DNA of 64,000 nt from Granulicella pectinivorans (GTDB taxonomy: Bacteria; Acidobacteriota; Terriglobia; Terriglobales; Acidobacteriaceae), in assembly GCF_900114625.1 (NCBI RefSeq), contig NZ_FOZL01000001.1, positions 558,001-622,000 of the forward strand, read 5' to 3'. This document shows positions 59,235-64,000 of the stretch, in pieces. A model generated the notes under the pieces. That model had not been told where the DNA came from and did no database searches. It worked only from the letters and a program-made list of their open reading frames with translations. Numbering within the stretch: the stretch's first letter is position 1; each line of letters begins with the position of its first letter. The position numbers and the translations under genes are program-made.

Positions 59235-60935
59235 ATGGTAGGCATCTTGGCAGCGCTGCTCCTCATACACGGCGGTTTCCTGGCGCCTGATGACCCGCAC
59301 AGTTCATATCCTTCGATTTCTTATGAAGTGGCGCGGAAGCATGAAGTAAAACCGCATCGCCGGACAATTCCCGTCGATGGGGTCAGGCCGGGTTTCAATC
59401 AACTCCACCTAACGCTCATCGTGTCACCAACTGGTGATGTGACGAAGGCAGACGCAAGCGGAAGCGACGCCGATCTGAAGTACTGGCCCTCTCTGCAGGG
59501 AGAAGTTGGACAGTGGCGCTTCGAACCGTTCGATAAGAACGGTATCCCGGTCACAGTCGAGGTAGAGGAATACGTCGATCTAGTGCCACCGGAGCGCATG
59601 CCTAAAAAGCACGTGATCGCTCCAGCGATTGGGCCAGATTCTAAGGTAACCGTCAACTTGAAAAGGACGGGATGCTTTGGGAGCTGCCCTTCTTACAGTG
59701 TGGCGGTGTCTACGACCGGCATCACGTTCGATGGTCGAGGTTTCGTCGTTGCCGAAGGCAAGCATACAGACACGGCGGATGCGGATGAGATTCGAGAGTT
59801 CGCAAAACGCATCGTCGATGCAGACTTCTATTCCATGGATGAGAGCTATAGTGCTTCAGCAACGGATTTGCCCACATATGTGCTGACTGTCTCGATTGAC
59901 GGGCACCAGAAACAAGTTGTTGATTATGAGGGGGCCTGGGAGGGCATGCCCGCTATCGTTACTGATATCGAGGAGCGAGTGGACGCATTAGCGCGAACTT
60001 CGCGCTGGATTGCAGGCGACGACGGTCTCGTTCAGGCGCTAAAGGCTGAAAAGTTCAATTTTCAGAGCTTCGCTGCCCAGACAATGCTGAAAGAGGCGGC
60101 AAGTCATGGGCAGACTGCTACAGTTCAGCAGTTCCTTCAGGCCGGGGTTCCGGTCAAACCAATCCCTCCGCCAAAGCTCTACAAAGAAGAGCCTGGTTCT
60201 TCCTTTCAGCCGGTTGGACTACTCACCTCTGCCAGCCACCATACCGCCACACTTCAAGAGCTCATTAGTGCCGGCGCAAGCCGCGACGACCAGGGCGATA
60301 AAGACCTAGCGCTAGTCGGCGCTGCCCAAGCGGGAAGTGTCGAAGCCGCACGCGCCCTTATCGCTTACGGAGCCAACCCAAGCGCTGACCTAGAGAAATT
60401 GACAATCACGCAGGAGAGTGGAGGGATGACGCTACAGGGGCCGGGTTCGGGAAACGTCCTGATCTACGCCGCTGAATCCGGCAATCCTGCAATAGTTCGC
60501 GAGATGCTCAAGTATCACCCAAAGCTGGAAGCACGTGACCGAGAAGGCAAAACCGCCATGTTTTCAGCGGGGGATTATCGATCCAGCGATCAGGATGGTG
60601 CACGGGTCGAGTGTGTACGCCTACTGGCAAAAGCTGGAGCCAACGTGAATGCCCGAGATCATGACGGCAACACTCCGTTACACGAGACGTTTCTCACCGA
60701 TGTGGAGGAGGAGTTGCTAAAGCTCGGCGCGAACGTGAATGCTCGTAATAAGGATGGGGAAACTCCCATCTTCACCACTGTGGACAATGATGCGATTCCA
60801 CTCTTCGTCAAGTATGGAGCCGATCTCAGCATCCGTAACAATAAGGGCGAGACGGTTATGGAAGCAGCTAAGAGCAAAGGGCCGCTGCGGCAGGAGGCGC
60901 TCCGCAAAGCCATGCAAACTGCGTCATCTCGTTAG
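59235..60935 (+). CDS. DUF6438-ankyrin repeat protein
   Basis: A 566-residue protein. A short N-terminal hydrophobic stretch may be a signal sequence. The first domain resembles a TonB-C type fold (LHLTLIVSPTGDVTKADASG ... WRFEPF), the second is DUF6438 with GCFGSCPSYSVAV (about residues 147-159), and from ~290 on there are about seven ankyrin repeats (e.g. AGANVNARDHDGNTPLHE, LGANVNARNKDGETPIF). The ankyrin end suggests protein binding, probably outside the cytoplasm. Function unknown. GTGAGG precedes the ATG. Confidence 0.8.
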   Translation: MVGILAALLLIHGGFLAPDDPHSSYPSISYEVARKHEVKPHRRTIPVDGVRPGFNQLHLTLIVSPTGDVTKADASGSDADLKYWPSLQGEVGQWRFEPFDKNGIPVTVEVEEYVDLVPPERMPKKHVIAPAIGPDSKVTVNLKRTGCFGSCPSYSVAVSTTGITFDGRGFVVAEGKHTDTADADEIREFAKRIVDADFYSMDESYSASATDLPTYVLTVSIDGHQKQVVDYEGAWEGMPAIVTDIEERVDALARTSRWIAGDDGLVQALKAEKFNFQSFAAQTMLKEAASHGQTATVQQFLQAGVPVKPIPPPKLYKEEPGSSFQPVGLLTSASHHTATLQELISAGASRDDQGDKDLALVGAAQAGSVEAARALIAYGANPSADLEKLTITQESGGMTLQGPGSGNVLIYAAESGNPAIVREMLKYHPKLEARDREGKTAMFSAGDYRSSDQDGARVECVRLLAKAGANVNARDHDGNTPLHETFLTDVEEELLKLGANVNARNKDGETPIFTTVDNDAIPLFVKYGADLSIRNNKGETVMEAAKSKGPLRQEALRKAMQTASSR

Positions 60936-60955
60936 GGTTCCCGCTTGCTCAGAGC

Positions 60956-61123
60956 CTAGGACAACTCCGGTTGAGTGTGCGAGCCGTCAACTAACTCCCT
61001 ATAAACGCGCTTATCGCATAGGATGCCCCCCTCACGAACCGCTCTGCAGTCCGCCGTGAAGAGAGACGGCTGATCCCACAACATCGCGTCGCTGACCGAA
61101 CCGTTTGACGGACCGTCCTCCAT
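60956..61123 (-). CDS. Possible 55-residue protein opposite the rpe leader
   Basis: A minus-strand frame from ATG 61123 gives MEDGPSNGSVSDAMLW ... ILCDKRVYRELVDGSH, ending at 60956. Composition is protein-like but the ribosome site is not placed well and no family is recognised. Included only as a possibility. Confidence 0.25.
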   Translation of the reverse strand: MEDGPSNGSVSDAMLWDQPSLFTADCRAVREGGILCDKRVYRELVDGSHTQPELS

Positions 61124-61166
61124 CTCCGGCTGGTAAACTCGAAAACACCACCCGGAGGGCTTTCTT

Positions 61167-61850
61167 TTGGTCGAGTTGGCGTTTTCAATCCTTGCCTCGG
61201 ACTTCGCGCACCTCGCCGACGAGGTCGCGACGGCTGAGCGCGGCGGCGGCACCATCGTCCACGTCGACGTCATGGACGGACACTTCGTTCCCAACATCAC
61301 CCTCGGCCCGCCGATGGTCAAGAGCCTGCGCGCCGCCACCACCCTGCCGCTCGACTGCCATCTCATGATCGAGAACCCCGACCAGTTCATCCCGGCCTTC
61401 GCCGAGGCCGGCGCGGACATGATCTCGGTCCACTACGAGGCTTGCCGGCACCTGAATCGCTCGCTCCAGCTTATCGCCGACCATAAAATGCTGCCCGGAG
61501 TGGTCATCAACCCCGCGACGACGGTGGAAAATATCGTGGAAGTCCTTCCGATGGTTCACTATGTGCTCGTCATGAGCGTGAACCCGGGGTTCGGTGGCCA
61601 GAAGTTCCTGCCCCGCTCCGTGGACCGCATTCGTCACCTCGCCCGCCTGCGCCAGGAGATGGGATTGAACTTTCGCATCGAAGTCGACGGTGGAGTGGCT
61701 CACGATACGGTCGCTTCCGTCGTCGAAGCAGGAGCGGACATGCTCGTTGCGGGCTCTGCCGTCTTCCAAAAGGGCCGTACCGAAGAGAATGCGCGGGACT
61801 TTCTGCGCGTCGCCCGCGAAGCCGAAGCGCTGCGGAGTTTCTCGGCATAG
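61167..61850 (+). CDS. rpe: Ribulose-phosphate 3-epimerase
   Basis: A 227-residue TIM barrel of the pentose phosphate pathway that interconverts ribulose-5-P and xylulose-5-P. Landmarks: SILASDFAHL, VDVMDGHFVPNITLG, LDCHLMIENPD, VMSVNPGFGGQKF and EVDGGVAHDT. The start is TTG at 61167 with GGAGGG about 7 bases upstream; no ATG lies before the conserved N-terminus. Confidence 0.95.
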   Translation: MVELAFSILASDFAHLADEVATAERGGGTIVHVDVMDGHFVPNITLGPPMVKSLRAATTLPLDCHLMIENPDQFIPAFAEAGADMISVHYEACRHLNRSLQLIADHKMLPGVVINPATTVENIVEVLPMVHYVLVMSVNPGFGGQKFLPRSVDRIRHLARLRQEMGLNFRIEVDGGVAHDTVASVVEAGADMLVAGSAVFQKGRTEENARDFLRVAREAEALRSFSA

Positions 61851-61924
61851 GGCTTAGAATAAAAAGATGTCCCGTGTACGAGTACCGGACAGCCGATTTG
61901 AGATTTTCACGAGGTTCCGAGTTG

Positions 61925-63640
61925 ATGGCGAAGCGAGCATTTTTTCCAACCGTACGGGCAGGTCTCTCTGCCGGACTCCTGATTGCCGCCTTGATGGCGC
62001 CTTCGTTGCTGCATGGCCAGGTCACCGGCTCCTCGACCACGGGCGTTGACCAGAAGGGCCAGCCGACCGAGACCGTCACCGTCGCAGCCCCGCTCCAGAA
62101 GCAGAAGAAGGAAAAGGTCGTCCAGTCCAAGGACACCAAGCGCTTCATCAGCAAGACGAAGAAGGTCCAGACCTCGCTGGAGGGCAAGGACACCAAACTG
62201 CCCGACAAGCAGCTCTACGACAAGGCGCAGATCGCCATCAAGAAGGGCCGCTTCGACATCGCCCGTCTCGACCTGCAGACGCTGCTGAACACCTACCCCG
62301 ACTCTGAGTACCAGATGCGCTCGAAACTCGCCATCGCCGACTCCTGGTACAAGGAAGGCGGTAGCGCGGCGCTGACCCAGGCCGAGCAGGAGTACAAGGA
62401 CTTCATCACCTTCTTCCCCAACGCGCCCGAGGCCGCTGAAGCCCAGATGCGCGTCGGCGACATCTACTTCCGGCAGATGGACAAGCCCGACCGCGACTAC
62501 GCGAAGGCCGTTCACGCCGAAGAAGAGTATCGCCTGATGCTGCAGCAGTTCCCGGAGTCGAAGCTGGTGCCGCAGGCCAAGCAGCGCCTGCGCGAGGTGC
62601 AGGAAGTGCTCGCCACGCGTGAGTCCGACATCGCCGCGTTCTACTCCACGCGCGATAACTGGCCCGCCACCATCGCCCGTTACCAGACGGTCGAGGACAC
62701 CTATCCTCTCTACAGCCACATGGACGACGTGCTCGTTGCACTGGGCGATGCCTGGGCCGCCGAGGCCCGCTACGTTCGCACGCTGAAGCAGCTTCCCGAA
62801 GCGGCGAAAGCCAACCTTGAGCGGATCTACGACGACCGCTCCTCTGCCGCATATCGCAAGGTCGTTCTCGAACACTCCGCCTCCGCCCACGTCGAGGATG
62901 CGAAGGACCGCCTGGCCGCGATGAACCTTCCGATCCCGACGCCGACCGCGGAGCAGATCGCCGCCTCGAACGCGCTCGAAAACAGCCGTGGACAGTACAC
63001 CCTCTTCGGCCGTACCAAGCTCCTCGTGCTGCATACGCCGGACGTCATCGCCACGGCGCGGGACGGTGAGCCCACACTGGCGGATCCTGCTGCGACGCTG
63101 GCGCCCGCCATTCGCAAGACCATCATCTCGGACTTCGAAACGTCGATGAACCCGAACGCTCCCAAGCCTGCCGCACCGGTCGCCAGCAGCGCATCGACTC
63201 CCGCGACGGATGCCTCCGCAGCACCCGCTCCTGCCGCACCCGTAGCACCGCTCACGCTCAGCGACGTCCCTGCCGCTGGCGCATCGGGCTCCTCCTCGGA
63301 TGCGGCGATTACGACCGTCGTTCCCGCGAGCGGTTCGGGTGCCCCTTCCGGCAGCTCCGCCGGCGTTGAAATCGTGCAGCCCGCAGCGGAACGCCGCACC
63401 GTCGACACCGGCGGCCTGCCAAGCGCACGTCCCGCGAACGCCGAGGCTCTTCCCGCCATCGAGAAGCCCGCAGCCGCTCCGGATGCCATCAACGACATCA
63501 AGCCCGGACAGGCACCCGCCGCCCAGGATGGTGCCGCCAATGGCAAGAACAAGAAGCCCGAGTTCGACAAGAGCGACGAGTCTTCGAGCAAGCACAAGAA
63601 GAAGAAGGGGCTGAAGAAGCTCGATCCGCTTCCACAGTAA
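61925..63640 (+). CDS. bamD: Outer-membrane assembly lipoprotein-like TPR protein (BamD-like)
   Basis: A 571-residue exported protein. A hydrophobic N-terminal segment (SAGLLIAALMAPSLLHGQ) acts as signal, with no lipobox Cys. Residues ~75-260 are TPR-like, with LYDKAQIAIKKGRFDIARLDLQTLLNTYPDSEY and a second unit EEEYRLMLQQFPESKLVPQAKQRL, the BamD (YfiO) pattern. The rest is a Pro/Ala/Ser-rich stretch and a very basic end (KHKKKKGLKK). The absence of a lipid anchor and the long tail are unusual for BamD; the Bam complex role is likely but not certain. Confidence 0.8.
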   Translation: MAKRAFFPTVRAGLSAGLLIAALMAPSLLHGQVTGSSTTGVDQKGQPTETVTVAAPLQKQKKEKVVQSKDTKRFISKTKKVQTSLEGKDTKLPDKQLYDKAQIAIKKGRFDIARLDLQTLLNTYPDSEYQMRSKLAIADSWYKEGGSAALTQAEQEYKDFITFFPNAPEAAEAQMRVGDIYFRQMDKPDRDYAKAVHAEEEYRLMLQQFPESKLVPQAKQRLREVQEVLATRESDIAAFYSTRDNWPATIARYQTVEDTYPLYSHMDDVLVALGDAWAAEARYVRTLKQLPEAAKANLERIYDDRSSAAYRKVVLEHSASAHVEDAKDRLAAMNLPIPTPTAEQIAASNALENSRGQYTLFGRTKLLVLHTPDVIATARDGEPTLADPAATLAPAIRKTIISDFETSMNPNAPKPAAPVASSASTPATDASAAPAPAAPVAPLTLSDVPAAGASGSSSDAAITTVVPASGSGAPSGSSAGVEIVQPAAERRTVDTGGLPSARPANAEALPAIEKPAAAPDAINDIKPGQAPAAQDGAANGKNKKPEFDKSDESSSKHKKKKGLKKLDPLPQ

Positions 63641-63660
63641 AGAAAACTCACTATCAAAAA

Positions 63661-63692
63661 AAGGGATGCGGCCAAATCAGCCGCATCCCTTT
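63661..63692. terminator. Terminator after the BamD-like gene
   Basis: Stem AGGGATGCGGC / GCCGCATCCCT flanked by a run of A on the left and T on the right, so it can serve both convergent genes. It lies about 20 bases after the stop. Confidence 0.88.
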
Positions 63693-63715
63693 CGTCCGTT
63701 TGGCCCACTCCGCGT

Positions 63716-64000
63716 CTACGAGGCCATCCACCCGCGATCCCCGCGCGCAAAACCGGCATGTGGTCCATGGACAAAGCGCCCAGCCTCCACGCTCCAGCGC
63801 ATCTGCTGCACGGTCATCCGCTGCCGTCCGTCAAGATCGATCAGGTTCCAGCCATTGGGCTCGATCCGCGTTCGCGTCGAGACCGCCGTGCCGGCATGCG
63901 CCACCACAGCCGCATACGGTACTCCTGCCTCACGCGTACTGGTTACCATCGCTTGTCCTGCATGCAGATGACCCGAGAGGAACAGGTCCACGTGGCAGTC
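63716..64000 (-). CDS. Calcineurin-like phosphoesterase, C-terminal fragment
   Basis: Only the last ~94 residues are inside the window; the start lies beyond the right edge. It shows the metallophosphoesterase end motif LSGHLHAG (GHxH) and a C-terminal WSVEAGRFVHG segment. The rest of the active site is outside, so substrate cannot be given. Confidence 0.8.
   Translation of the reverse strand, partial: DCHVDLFLSGHLHAGQAMVTSTREAGVPYAAVVAHAGTAVSTRTRIEPNGWNLIDLDGRQRMTVQQMRWSVEAGRFVHGPHAGFARGDRGWMAS

Noticed and set aside
61907..63595. 562-codon minus-strand open frame opposite the BamD-like gene
   Set aside because: Leu/Gly/Arg-rich antisense frame; the plus-strand TPR pattern is clear.
1..64000. 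CRISPR arrays, tRNA or rRNA genes, prophage or insertion sequences
   Set aside because: I saw no regularly spaced direct repeats, no cloverleaf-type sequence with conserved T-loop, and no transposase or integrase motifs. Short or divergent tRNAs could still be missed without a covariance search.

Overview
The window looks like chromosomal core DNA of an Acidobacteriota bacterium of the Terriglobia / Acidobacteriaceae type (relatives of Terriglobus, Granulicella or Edaphobacter). The evidence is the protein set: two secreted von Willebrand-type proteins of the kind labelled 'VWFA-related Acidobacterial', a large TonB-dependent receptor with an N-terminal carboxypeptidase-regulatory domain, DinB/YfiT, DUF2264, DUF1906, DUF2393 and DUF6438 proteins, and a high G+C, mixed-strand layout with frequent 4-bp overlaps. 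I see no rRNA, tRNA, CRISPR array, integrase or insertion sequence. All assignments come from reading translations and motifs; no database search was run.

Layout. 1-5.9 kb: partial secreted amidase, a moaA-GGDEF pair, several small membrane or zinc-ribbon proteins, and an M50-like membrane protein whose HExxH motif is gone. 5.9-15 kb: trpS-scpA, a GT2 glycosyltransferase with a flippase, msrA, rluB, scpB with a large acidic insertion, and an aldo/keto reductase. 15-24 kb: phosphate transporter, acidobacterial secreted protein, a CPLC-motif protein followed by a TonB receptor, a Tat-exported DUF2264 protein, and an EamA transporter. 23.7-30.7 kb: tsaD-cysS with a small gene, DUF882 peptidase-like protein with cca, and a flavin amine oxidase. 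30.8-34.3 kb: a formate dehydrogenase of ForCE type (catalytic ForE plus DUF1641 ForC). 34.4-41.5 kb: DUF2393 protein, a DnaC-like ATPase, rpmE, a dihydrouridine synthase, an MFS transporter divergent from a GH20 hexosaminidase. 41.5-50 kb: a PD-(D/E)XK-like protein, a PadR-controlled operon with a striking operator, two VWFA proteins, YfiT, a DUF1906 lipoprotein, and an ECF sigma factor translationally chained to two small genes. 50-54 kb: tldD and tldE separated by two small cysteine proteins and a decayed nucleotidyltransferase. 54.6-64 kb: a UvrC-like protein with a degenerate nuclease domain, motAB, a JmjC-like cupin, a DUF6438-ankyrin protein, rpe, a BamD-like protein and a partial phosphoesterase.

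How genes work together. Clear functional units are ForE-ForC (formate oxidation to the membrane), TldD-TldE (peptide maturation protease), MotA-MotB (stator), ScpA and ScpB (condensin partners at separate loci), the PadR pair, and the MFS/GH20 pair (probable amino-sugar use). The most interesting non-genic structure is a purine-rich inverted-repeat family found at four gene 3' ends (795-910, 5741-5863, 12431-12543, 29323-29383). Other points worth attention are the three-box PadR operator at 44316-44353, the sigma-factor trio with a 54-residue gene, the pseudo-protease, the degenerate UvrC homologue, and two toxin-antitoxin-type gene remnants.
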